58,133 bases of DNA from NCBI GenBank assembly GCA_014896315.1, contig JADBKP010000003.1, positions 1-58,133 of the forward strand. The letters run 5' to 3'. This DNA comes from Limnochordales bacterium (GTDB lineage Bacteria; Bacillota; Limnochordia; Limnochordales; DUMU01). Each line of letters begins with the position of its first letter. The stretch's first letter is position 1. Position numbers and translations under genes: made by a program. The notes below the pieces were generated by a model. The model was not told the origin of the DNA. It ran no database searches and saw only the letters and a program-made list of their open reading frames with translations. Shown here piece by piece: positions 8,250-16,592 of the stretch.

Positions 8250-9578
8250 ATGTCGCGACTGAGAAAGTGCTCGGCTAGTCTCCTCCTATTGCTATTGTTT
8301 ATCACCTCCTGGGCCATCTTCCTCCCGCGGCCGGCCCAGGCAGCCTTTCCCGACCTGGACCTGCGGATCACTGGGGAGATCCGGCTGCGGGGCACCTCCT
8401 ACCATGGAGATCTGCCGGCCAGCCCTCCGGGAACGTTACCTGACCCCCTGCGCGAAGAGCAACAGCGGGAAATCGACGCCGGGGCAGGCGGCATCGGCAT
8501 ACGCCAGACTGCTCGCCTGCAACTGTATCTCTACCCATCATCGGGGGTCGCCCTCAAGGTCGGCCTGCGCCACGTGGGATGGTGGGGCATTGACCGCTAC
8601 ACTTCGGGCACGTACGGTGCGCCCCTCTTTCTGAGCGACCCCTTCCACGTAGAGGAGCTCTTTGCTGCCATCCCCGTTGCGGCCGGCACTCTTTACGTCG
8701 GAAACCAGTACCTGCGCTTTGGTGAACTGGGCCTGCTCGTTGCCACACCTCTTTCGCAGGAGATCGACCCAACTCCGCTTGCCGCCGTCCTCTGGGAGTC
8801 AGGCGTCACTCCGACCAACGCCGGGACTGCCAATCGATACGCCTTCGCACTGGCCGCCGGGCGCCTATGGCTACAACCCGTCGCGGACGATGACGGGGAG
8901 AAAAGGTTTCTTGCTCACGACCTCGTCGCCGGTCGTCTCTCAACGACCTCCGCCTTTGAACTTACACCCATCAGACCTGCCACCGCGAGAGAAAAGACGT
9001 ACCCCCTCAGGTTTGGGCTCAACGTGCTGGCCCTCGGCGTCGATCGCGAGCGGGGTCTGAGTATCGATGCTTACCTCCCCTTGGGGGAAGGCGGGTACGC
9101 AGGGTTGGAGGCCGCGGCCATCCGGCTGCCCGACTCCGCAAAGCTGGCACTGGCAGCCGCCGGGCGCCTGTTCTGGCAGTCGCCAGGAGATGGTCAAGCC
9201 GCCAACAGTACCCGGTGGGAGCTAGAGTTTACCGCCGGCGGAGCGCAGGCGGGTTATTCCCCCCTCCTCAGTGAACTGCGCAGCTCAGGCGGCAGGTTGC
9301 CCTTTGGGCCCGCCGAAGTCGGGCTGCAGGTACGCTGGCGGCAGACTCGCGGTTCATTCTCTGCTGAACTGGGCTGGGAGCATCGAACTCCTCTGGCCGG
9401 CACGCCCGCTGCCGCCGCCACGGGTGAGCAATCACCATCCCCGCGCCAGTCGGCCAGTCTCCGCCTCGGCTGGAAGCCCCCAATCCCCGGTCTATCCGCA
9501 CAGGTGGGTTACGATCACTGGTGGGGCGAGGGGAGGGGCTACGGGCGCTGGCTATTGGAGGCCGCCTATGCGTTCTAA
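8250..9578 (+). CDS. Probable outer-membrane beta-barrel protein
   Basis: 442 residues beginning with a signal peptide (MSRLRKCSASLLLLLLF...RPAQAAF) at ATG 8250, with AGGTGAAGG upstream; the frame is open from 8151 but that extension lacks signal character. The mature part is a run of alternating hydrophobic strands separated by polar turns (ARLQLYLYPSSGVALKVGLRHVGWWG, SASLRLGWKP) and ends in AAYAF. A C-terminal aromatic is the usual Bam signal of outer-membrane barrels. No specific porin family is recognised. Its end overlaps the next, similar gene by 11 bases. It is divergent from the lipoprotein gene. Confidence 0.65.
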   Translation: MSRLRKCSASLLLLLLFITSWAIFLPRPAQAAFPDLDLRITGEIRLRGTSYHGDLPASPPGTLPDPLREEQQREIDAGAGGIGIRQTARLQLYLYPSSGVALKVGLRHVGWWGIDRYTSGTYGAPLFLSDPFHVEELFAAIPVAAGTLYVGNQYLRFGELGLLVATPLSQEIDPTPLAAVLWESGVTPTNAGTANRYAFALAAGRLWLQPVADDDGEKRFLAHDLVAGRLSTTSAFELTPIRPATAREKTYPLRFGLNVLALGVDRERGLSIDAYLPLGEGGYAGLEAAAIRLPDSAKLALAAAGRLFWQSPGDGQAANSTRWELEFTAGGAQAGYSPLLSELRSSGGRLPFGPAEVGLQVRWRQTRGSFSAELGWEHRTPLAGTPAAAATGEQSPSPRQSASLRLGWKPPIPGLSAQVGYDHWWGEGRGYGRWLLEAAYAF

Positions 9579-10704
9579 GTCTAAGCCGTTTCTCTTGCTG
9601 GCTGCCGCCCTCTGGGCACTGGCCGCCATCACCACCTGTTCGGCGGCCCAGGCAGACTCCCCGGCAGCCCTGGGACTGTCCGGTCAGTGGACCGCCGGCC
9701 TGTCTTTGCGAATCCCTTCGGAGGCAGGACCGGGGGAAGATGAGCCTCCTCTAAGCCTCTGGCAGGAGCTGCAGCTTGCGCTCTCTGCCCGTCTTCCGGG
9801 TCATCCCAAAGCAGCAGAGTCCGGGTGGCAGAGCTCGTTTTTCGTCAAGACCCGCTACCGCGGCGAAAGCCCGGTCGGTGTGACACCCGACCAGGCATTC
9901 CCGGCCGGCAACACCCTCAACGTTGATGAACTGTGGGTCGGGCTCTCAAGCCCCCGCGGCCTGGCAGCCCGGGCCGGACGTCTGCACTTTCAGTACGGAC
10001 CGGCCGGGCTTCTCGCGGCCAACCCTTTCGACGGGCTGGCGGGGCTGGAGTTGAGCGGCAGTACCCGCCCGCGACTGCGACTCTCCGGTGTGCTCGCCCG
10101 TCTTGATACCAGCTACGTTACCCTGCTTCCGTACGTCTACGACACCGACTCCTACTGGGTGGTGCGAGGGGAATTTGACCCCGTACCCGGGCATACCCTG
10201 GGAGTGACTCTTCTCGGCGACGGCCTGGCCGACGAGCGGGGCGTGGGCGTCGACTGGCAGAGGAAAAGCTCCCGCCACTCATATGCCGCCGAGCTGGCTG
10301 CCTTCCGCGCCAGCCCGGGCGCGGACAACTTCCAGGGCTGGGTGCTAGGAGGTGTTCTCAGCGTCGACCTCTGGCAAGGAGCCGACTTCCTCGTTAACAT
10401 GAACCTGGGTTCTATCCACCCCGGCTTCACTCCTCTGGCCTCTAACCTGGCTTCGGCCGGGGGCGAACTCAACTTCAGCAACGGCACGTCCGGACTGGAG
10501 ATCAACACGAGCTGGCTGGTACGCCGTGATATCCTGATAGAATCGGAGTTCTCACTCCTTTGGCGCTGGCAGCGGCCCGATTTGCGCATTCACGGCCGCA
10601 TGACCTACGGTGCGGCGCCAGGACTCCAGTATCAGGTCGCGGTGACCTGGCGGCAGGCCGGCGCCGGGCTGCAGACCACGGTCTCGGTGAACCAGCGGTT
10701 CTGA
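9568..10704 (+). CDS. Probable outer-membrane beta-barrel protein
   Basis: 378 residues with a clear signal peptide (MRSKSKPFLLLAAALWALAAI...SAAQADS) starting at ATG 9568, preceded by GGAGG at 6 bases. The mature chain shows amphipathic beta strands (SSFFVKTRYRGES, RAGRLHFQYGPAGLLAANPFDGLAGLELSG) and ends VSVNQRF with a terminal Phe, as expected for a Bam substrate. The start lies inside the end of the preceding gene, so the pair is translationally coupled. Residues around 130-170 resemble the upstream protein's VEELFAAIPVAAGTLYVGNQYLRFGELGLLVATP segment, suggesting distant paralogy. Function unknown. Confidence 0.65.
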   Translation: MRSKSKPFLLLAAALWALAAITTCSAAQADSPAALGLSGQWTAGLSLRIPSEAGPGEDEPPLSLWQELQLALSARLPGHPKAAESGWQSSFFVKTRYRGESPVGVTPDQAFPAGNTLNVDELWVGLSSPRGLAARAGRLHFQYGPAGLLAANPFDGLAGLELSGSTRPRLRLSGVLARLDTSYVTLLPYVYDTDSYWVVRGEFDPVPGHTLGVTLLGDGLADERGVGVDWQRKSSRHSYAAELAAFRASPGADNFQGWVLGGVLSVDLWQGADFLVNMNLGSIHPGFTPLASNLASAGGELNFSNGTSGLEINTSWLVRRDILIESEFSLLWRWQRPDLRIHGRMTYGAAPGLQYQVAVTWRQAGAGLQTTVSVNQRF

Positions 10705-10764
10705 AAAGCGTCAAGAGGGGGCAGAAGTTTGATGGAAGTTCGAGGTACGACCGGAGGACTGATC

Positions 10765-11499
10765 ATGGGCCTTATCCCTCGCCGGGCACGAACTGCCTTC
10801 TTTGTCTCCCTCTTTCTTTTGATCTTTCAAGCGCTGGCAGGGGGTCTTCTTGCCCAGCCCGCCCGGGCCGGCGGCCCGTTGACCGGTGTCAAGTTCGTCG
10901 TTGATCCCGGCCATGGCGGGAGTGACCCGGGAGCGGTGGGAGCCGGCGGACTGCGGGAGAAAGATGTAAACCTGCGGGTCGGTCTCGCCTTGCGGGATCT
11001 ACTGGAAGCGTATGGCGGGGCGACCGTCTTCCTTACTCGCGACGACGACACCTACGTCGATCTCGACTCGCGAGCCGCTCTCGCCAACACTCTGGGAGCG
11101 AATATCTTCATATCGGTCCATCACAATGCCGTCTCCAACCCTGCCGTCAACGGAACCGAAACCTACTCCCGACCCGGTTCCGACCCGGTCACCCGGCATC
11201 TGCGGGACTCCGTTCACCAGGAATTGCTGCGTTTTACTCAGTTGCCGGACCGGGGTCAGCATGAAGCAAACTACCGGGTGCTGACCAGGACAACAATGCC
11301 GGCCATTCTGACGGAAGCGTCCTTCATCTCCAACCCTTACCAGGAAGCCCGCTTGCGGCAGGCGGAATATACGTTCCGAGAGGCTCTTGCCATCTACAAG
11401 GGAGTGCTGCTGCACTACGGCCGGAGCGATCTCCTGGTGACACCACCAGATACCCTCAAGCTGCGCGACGCACTCTCCTTCCCGCTTCCGGCCTGGTAG
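10765..11499 (+). CDS. N-acetylmuramoyl-L-alanine amidase (Amidase_3)
   Basis: A zinc amidase that cleaves the lactyl-L-alanine bond of peptidoglycan. It has a signal peptide (to QPARAGG, residue 37) followed by one Amidase_3 domain. Zn ligands His50 (VDPGHGG), Glu65 (GLREKDVN) and His119 (SVHHNA) and the catalytic Glu184 (AILTEASFISN) are all present. No SH3 or SPOR wall-binding domain is attached. ATG 10765 has GGAGG upstream; in-frame starts at 10729 and 10732 are possible. It follows the outer-membrane pair by 60 bases and is probably in the same operon, fitting envelope growth or division. Confidence 0.92.
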   Translation: MGLIPRRARTAFFVSLFLLIFQALAGGLLAQPARAGGPLTGVKFVVDPGHGGSDPGAVGAGGLREKDVNLRVGLALRDLLEAYGGATVFLTRDDDTYVDLDSRAALANTLGANIFISVHHNAVSNPAVNGTETYSRPGSDPVTRHLRDSVHQELLRFTQLPDRGQHEANYRVLTRTTMPAILTEASFISNPYQEARLRQAEYTFREALAIYKGVLLHYGRSDLLVTPPDTLKLRDALSFPLPAW

Positions 11500-11501
11500 G
11501 T

Positions 11502-11537
11502 GCCGGGCGGGCGACCTGCCCGCTCAGCCCGCCCGGC
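11502..11537. terminator. Convergent GC-rich hairpin
   Basis: GCCGGGCGGGC pairs perfectly with GCCCGCCCGGC across a 14-base loop. It lies between the plus-strand amidase and the minus-strand spore protein. There is no U tract, so it is a likely but not classical terminator. Confidence 0.5.
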
Positions 11538-11588
11538 CGCCGCCTGCTGCCTACCCCCGCTACTCTTGCGGAGTTCCGGACGTCGCCG

Positions 11589-11795
11589 CTAGCGCGGAAG
11601 CTCGGGAGGCTTGGGTCCTGGCGATTGCCCCGCCACCATCGCTTCCGCCTTTTCGATCGCCGCCCGTACCAGCAGGCCGGCTTGGCGGGTCGTGATGTTG
11701 CCCCAGTCGCCGTCCTGTACCCTGTCCAGGAAGCCTAGCTCACGTGCGAGCTCGTACTTGAGCTGATCCGACATGACACCACGACGGCGTCCCAT
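11589..11795 (-). CDS. Small acid-soluble spore protein, alpha/beta type
   Basis: A 68-residue protein with the family layout: basic N-terminus ([22 protein letters not shown]), a [21 protein letters not shown] segment, and a short Pro-rich tail. Members bind spore DNA, force it toward an A-like form and protect it from UV and heat; they are degraded by the GPR protease at germination. The middle corresponds to the G-x-[IL]-[ST]-[ST]-R-x2-G-x-L-V-[RK] box of the SspF-like subgroup. GGGGGGAG lies upstream of the ATG. It is single-gene, as usual, and direct evidence that the host sporulates. Confidence 0.8.
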   Translation of the reverse strand: MGRRRGVMSDQLKYELARELGFLDRVQDGDWGNITTRQAGLLVRAAIEKAEAMVAGQSPGPKPPELPR

Positions 11796-11877
11796 CGGTG
11801 CATCACTCCCCCCGTTTAGTCTCGGGTGGCCGTCCGCAGGCTATACCAGGGCATGCTCCTTCGCACCTGCGCCGGTG

Positions 11878-11906
11878 TTGAAGCCGCTTGTGCCGTGTGC
11901 TACTAT
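11878..11906 (+). promoter_or_regulatory. Probable sigma-A promoter for thrC
   Basis: TTGAAG, a 17-base spacer and TACTAT match the -35/-10 layout, 122 bases upstream of the thrC start. The intervening leader shows no T-box or riboswitch that I recognise. Confidence 0.5.
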
Positions 11907-12027
11907 TCCGCCATCTACAGGATCGGAACTTATGCGGTGATTGAGCTGGGCACAGCACTGCAGCACTGATGGAAGCCCGGCCGGAGCACCTTCCCGCTCC
12001 CCGGGCCGCACGAGGAGATGACCAGGA

Positions 12028-13530
12028 TTGTCCGAATACATCAGCACTCGGGGCAATACTGAGGCGGTGGGAGCACTTACCGCCATCCGACGGGGAATCG
12101 CCCCTGACGGCGGGCTCTACTTGCCCGAAAGCCTGCCTTCCCTGAGCCTTGCGCGGATTCTCGCCCTCGCCCCCCTCAGCTATCAGGAGCGGGCCCAAAC
12201 GCTGCTTTCCCTCTTCCTCTCCGAATTGGAAAAGGCAGAGCTGCGCGCCATGGTCGACCTGGCTTATGGCCCGCAGTGGGACACCCCCCGGATTGCTCCG
12301 ATCCGGGCCTTTGACAAGCTTGCGTTCCTGGAGCTGTGGCACGGCCCAACCTGTGCCTTCAAAGACCTGGCCCTGCAACTTCTGCCGCACCTTTTGACCG
12401 CAGCGGCCGCGCGCGCCGGTTCAAGCGCCGAAATCGTCATCCTGGTGGCTACTTCGGGCGATACGGGCAAGGCGGCACTGGCAGGCTTTGCCGACATACC
12501 CGGCACCCGCATCATCGTCTTCTACCCCAAGGAGGGAGTAAGCAGCGTCCAGGAGCGGCAGATGGTGACACAGACGGGCGGCAATGTGCACGTCGTCGCA
12601 GTTCAAGGGAATTTCGACGACGCCCAGGCGGGTGTAAAGGCCATTTTCACTGACGAACGGCTTCTCGCCGCGCTCTCCCGCGCCAACAAGGAGTTCTCCT
12701 CGGCCAACTCCATAAACTGGGGCCGCCTGGTGCCCCAGATCGTCTACTACTTCAGCGGCTATCTCGACATGGTGGCGCAGGGCCTGGTAGCCGCCGGCGA
12801 TTCGATCAACGTTGTCGTTCCCAGCGGCAACTTCGGTAACATCCTGGCCGCCCACTACGCCCGCCGGATGGGCCTGCCCATCGCCCGCCTGATCTGTGCC
12901 TCAAACCGCAACCGGGTGCTGACCGACTTCTTGCGTACCGGAGTCTACGACCGCAACCGCCCTTTCTACCGGACCAGCTCACCTTCCATGGACATCCTGG
13001 TCTCCAGCAACGTGGAGCGTCTCCTATTCGAACTGGCCGACCGCGACAGCAGCCAGGTGCGCGCCTGGCAGGAGTCACTGGCCCGTACCGGCCGTTACGA
13101 ACTGTCGCCCGGGCAGAGAGAACGGCTGCAAGCCGAATTCTGGGGAGGCTTCGCCGATGAGGAAGCAACCCGTGCGGCCATCGCCCGCACCTATCGGGAA
13201 CTGGGCTATGTGGTAGATCCGCACACTGCCGTCGCAGTCCACGTCTTCCGGGAGTACGTGCATACCACGGGCGACAGGAGGCCAACGCTGATCGCCTCTA
13301 CCGCCAGCCCCTTCAAGTTTTCCCGGGTAGTTCTGGAAGCAATATGGGAGGGTGAAACCTTCCCCGAGGACGAGCTCGAGCTCCTGCCAGTTCTGTCTGA
13401 CCGCCTGCAGCTGGAGATTCCCGCAGGCCTGGCAGACCTGGCCCGTCGGCCGGTGCTGCACGATATGGTCTGCGCTCCCGCAGAGATGAAGCAAGTGGTC
13501 GCCGGCCTTCTTGGGCTGACCCAGTCGTAG
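12028..13530 (+). CDS. thrC: Threonine synthase
   Basis: A PLP enzyme converting O-phosphohomoserine to threonine. 500 residues, the long form with the N-terminal cap (STRGNTEAVGALTAIRRGIAPDGGLYLPE). The PLP lysine is Lys112 in GPTCAFKDLALQLL, with ATSGDTGKAAL and the phosphate-binding PSGNFGN loop following. The start is TTG 12028, with GAGGAGATG about 9 bases upstream; no ATG fits better. No hom or thrB adjoins, so the threonine pathway is scattered here. A good promoter lies at 11878-11906. Confidence 0.95.
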   Translation: MSEYISTRGNTEAVGALTAIRRGIAPDGGLYLPESLPSLSLARILALAPLSYQERAQTLLSLFLSELEKAELRAMVDLAYGPQWDTPRIAPIRAFDKLAFLELWHGPTCAFKDLALQLLPHLLTAAAARAGSSAEIVILVATSGDTGKAALAGFADIPGTRIIVFYPKEGVSSVQERQMVTQTGGNVHVVAVQGNFDDAQAGVKAIFTDERLLAALSRANKEFSSANSINWGRLVPQIVYYFSGYLDMVAQGLVAAGDSINVVVPSGNFGNILAAHYARRMGLPIARLICASNRNRVLTDFLRTGVYDRNRPFYRTSSPSMDILVSSNVERLLFELADRDSSQVRAWQESLARTGRYELSPGQRERLQAEFWGGFADEEATRAAIARTYRELGYVVDPHTAVAVHVFREYVHTTGDRRPTLIASTASPFKFSRVVLEAIWEGETFPEDELELLPVLSDRLQLEIPAGLADLARRPVLHDMVCAPAEMKQVVAGLLGLTQS

Positions 13531-13622
13531 CAGCTATACTAATAATAGTTGGGGAGATCAATAAGGAAGAAGACAGGGTGGCAACCAGGGAATAACCCCG
13601 GCGAGCTCAAGGGGGAATGACG

Positions 13623-14372
13623 ATGGCAGGCGAATGGTTGGGCCACCGGTTGACCGATGCTGATCTGGCGTTCATCGCCCGGGTGGGCGCCCCGCATCGT
13701 CCGGACCAGGAGAAGGTAATCCGACTTCTCCGTGAAAACCCCGATTTTGCCGACCCGCTGCTGGAGAAAGAAGAGGTCTTCCAGGCGGTGATGGGTCAGC
13801 GCGAACGACTTCTCCATCTCTCCCCCTTTCTGCTCTTTTACATCCTCTTGCTTCGCGTGCGAGAGGACCTGCGCCGCCACCCGCATACCTTCGATCTGAC
13901 CGACCGCGACTGGCTTCCGCTCTTCGACGGCGCGGCTGTGGCCAAACTCCTCAATGACGAGCCGACCCGCGTCTATCTTGCCGAGATGCTGGCCTCTTTC
14001 GTGCGCGGGCGGCAGTTTACCATTGTTCAGGAGAAAGATGGAAGGGTTACGATCCGGGTCTTGAGCGATATGCGGGTCGACCACCTCATTGAACTGATTC
14101 AGGCCGTTCCCCAGGAGAACCGCTACCCCTTCTACCGGCGACTCGGGGATCTTTGCCTCCTGCTGACCGGCTTCTTTGCCGACTCAACTCCACCTGAGGG
14201 CCGCCTTCCGCTCACAGCGGTCGGGCAGGAGTCATATCGGCAGGCAGCGAAGATGGCCGCCGCCCGGAATACGGGCTATGAGTACGTACTGAATGACCTT
14301 GCCGATAAATTTGAACTTGCGCGCAAGCCACTCCATCTGGTCCGTCATCACTACCTGACCGGGGTCTACTGA
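13623..14372 (+). CDS. Conserved-looking protein of unknown function
   Basis: A 249-residue soluble protein without signal peptide or membrane span. It is mainly helical, with recognisable stretches HLSPFLLFYILLLRVREDLRR and DMRVDHLIELIQAVPQENRYPFYRRLGDLCLLLTGFF. ATG 13623 is preferred over 13617 because GGGGGA then has proper spacing. It lies 92 bases after thrC and 186 before the helicase gene, all on the plus strand. I do not recognise the family; base composition and codon use look native. Confidence 0.7.
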   Translation: MAGEWLGHRLTDADLAFIARVGAPHRPDQEKVIRLLRENPDFADPLLEKEEVFQAVMGQRERLLHLSPFLLFYILLLRVREDLRRHPHTFDLTDRDWLPLFDGAAVAKLLNDEPTRVYLAEMLASFVRGRQFTIVQEKDGRVTIRVLSDMRVDHLIELIQAVPQENRYPFYRRLGDLCLLLTGFFADSTPPEGRLPLTAVGQESYRQAAKMAAARNTGYEYVLNDLADKFELARKPLHLVRHHYLTGVY

Positions 14373-14558
14373 GTCTGTGACTGTGACACCTGGGCTCGGG
14401 CAAGCCCTGCTGCTGCCGACAGGCTGCAGCTGCCACCGGTCTGCAGGCCACACCATCATACACCGGTACCGGATTACCACCAGACCCCAGCACGAAACGG
14501 AACGGGAAAGGGCAAACTAGGTCTGTGTTGGACCTGAGTTGCCCAAGGAGGAGGCCCC

Positions 14559-16592
14559 GTGCCGTTGCCTGTCGACGTTCCCGTAGCCGGCTTCGGCCAA
14601 GCACCGGCACCATCGCCTGAGCCGGGGGCTTCCCCCCTTCTGGTGAGCTGGCCGCCCATCACCGTGCCCATCATGACCTTTGCTCTGCCCGGCTGGGCCC
14701 CTTTTAAGCCGCCCCGCCCGGAGGTTTGGAGCCGCGCCGAACCGGTAGCGGACCGCTGCCCCCTTAAACTCCGCTGGTCCCGTTCACGGTATGCGGAGAT
14801 TCTGAACCAGCTCCGCCACGGCGTCTTCGACTCATGGCGCTGGTGGCAGCTGGGCCTGGAAAGCTACGATTGGGACGCGGCCGCCGTCGGCTGCATGCCC
14901 CACTTTCTGCCTCAGGCAACCCCCGGCGCGTCTGCAGCCAACGCATCCGCAGCCAGCGCGTCCCAGGCCATCACCCCAGTCCCCGCCTCCCTGCCTCCCC
15001 GTCCGTCTCCGCCGTCCCCGCCGCCCTATGCGTTGCGAGCACCGGTCTACCTGGCCGACCGCTTCCGTCAGGCAGGCGTCATCCTGTATCCGCACCAGCT
15101 GGAGACGGCCTGGAGGGTGGTGACCGAACTGGGCGGCCGCGCCCTTCTCGCCGACGAGGTGGGGCTTGGCAAGACAGTCGAGGCAGGTCTGATTCTGAAA
15201 GAGTACCAGCTGCGCGAGGGGCTGCGGCGCATCCTTATCCTGGTTCCCGCCTCGCTGGTCTGGCAGTGGTATCGGGAGCTGCTTGATAAGTTCGGTCTGC
15301 AACCGATCCTGCAGCGAACCACCTTCGACTGGCACCGGGATGGGGTGATTATCGCCTCTCTCGATACCGCCAAACGGCCCGAACACCGGGAGATCCTGCA
15401 CTCGCTCGAATGGGATCTGGTGATCGTCGACGAGGCCCACCGCCTCAAGAACATGCAGACCCACAACTGGCAGCTGGTGAACCGTCTGCCCAAGCGGTAC
15501 CTGCTGCTTCTGACGGCGACGCCGGTTCAGAACAATCTGCGGGAGCTCTTCAGTCTGCTGCACCTGCTTCACCCCGGACGTTTGGGCACCTGGGCCTCCT
15601 TCCGCCGCCGCTACCTTGAGGACGAGCGGACCCCGAAGGATCCTGCCGCGCTGAAGGAACTGCTTGCTGCCGTTATGATCCGCCACCGCCACGGCCCCGA
15701 GACCGTCACTCTGCCGCCCCGGTATGTGTACCGGATCGACGTTCACCTGCGGCCGGACGAGCGAGAGCTTTATGAGTCCGTAGCCGGTTGGGTGCGTCGC
15801 ATCTACCGGGAGCGGGGACGGCTTGACGCCCACGTCTTCTCGCTGCTCACTCTGGAGCGGGAGCTGTGCAGCAGCCCGGCCGCCGCCGCTTTGACCCTGG
15901 CCCGCCTGACCCGTGTCGACGCGGGAGATCCCCGGGTGATAACCGCCCTGCAAGTCCTGCTGCGGCAGGGGTTTGGCAGCAAACTGCAGGCGCTGGTGCG
16001 CCTGATCCGTTCACTCAACCGGCAGCTGATTGTCTTCACCGAGTACGTGGCGACGCAGGCGCAGATCCTGGGGGCGCTACGGCAGGCCGGGATCGTCGCC
16101 TTTCCCTTCGATGGTTCGATGAGCCCGAGCCGGAAGGAGTGGGTCAGGCGCAGTTTTCAGCAGAAAGGGCAGGTCCTGGTCTGCACCGAGGCCGGTGGCG
16201 AAGGTATCAACTTCCAGTTTTGCAACACCTTGATCAACTACGACCTGCCCTGGAACCCCATGCGGGTCGAACAACGCATCGGCCGCCTCCACCGCCTGGG
16301 TCAGACCCGCCCGGTCGAGATCTATAACCTGGTCACGACCGGCACCATCGAGGAACACATTTTCTATCTGCTACACGAGAAGATCCGGCTCTTTCAGTCG
16401 GTCGTGGGTGAACTGGGTGGCATTCTGGGTGACCCGTCCGGGCTCAAGGAGTTCCAGGGCTCACTCATGCGGATCCTGGTGGATTGGCCGGGGGCTCAGG
16501 AGGGGCGGCGGATGCTGGATGAGCTCGCCCAAAGCCTGCTGGAAGCAGGTCGGCAGCGGCAACGCGAGCAGCATCCCATTCTCCAGATATGA
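14559..16592 (+). CDS. SNF2-family (RapA/YqhH-like) helicase/ATPase
   Basis: A 677-residue superfamily 2 ATPase that would translocate on double-stranded nucleic acid. Motif I LADEVGLGKT is at about 198, DEAH at about 290 and LLLTATPVQNN at about 318. The C-terminal RecA lobe carries QLIVFTEYVATQ, CTEAGGEGINFQ and the arginine finger motif QRIGRLHRLGQT at about 573. A Pro/Ala/Ser-rich linker at about 125-158 separates a distinct N-terminal region from the motor. GTG 14559 follows AAGGAGGAGG. The stop overlaps the next start by 4 bases (ATGA). Bacillus carries a comparable yqhH-yqhG pair; a role in transcription recycling or repair is inference. Confidence 0.88.
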   Translation: MPLPVDVPVAGFGQAPAPSPEPGASPLLVSWPPITVPIMTFALPGWAPFKPPRPEVWSRAEPVADRCPLKLRWSRSRYAEILNQLRHGVFDSWRWWQLGLESYDWDAAAVGCMPHFLPQATPGASAANASAASASQAITPVPASLPPRPSPPSPPPYALRAPVYLADRFRQAGVILYPHQLETAWRVVTELGGRALLADEVGLGKTVEAGLILKEYQLREGLRRILILVPASLVWQWYRELLDKFGLQPILQRTTFDWHRDGVIIASLDTAKRPEHREILHSLEWDLVIVDEAHRLKNMQTHNWQLVNRLPKRYLLLLTATPVQNNLRELFSLLHLLHPGRLGTWASFRRRYLEDERTPKDPAALKELLAAVMIRHRHGPETVTLPPRYVYRIDVHLRPDERELYESVAGWVRRIYRERGRLDAHVFSLLTLERELCSSPAAAALTLARLTRVDAGDPRVITALQVLLRQGFGSKLQALVRLIRSLNRQLIVFTEYVATQAQILGALRQAGIVAFPFDGSMSPSRKEWVRRSFQQKGQVLVCTEAGGEGINFQFCNTLINYDLPWNPMRVEQRIGRLHRLGQTRPVEIYNLVTTGTIEEHIFYLLHEKIRLFQSVVGELGGILGDPSGLKEFQGSLMRILVDWPGAQEGRRMLDELAQSLLEAGRQRQREQHPILQI

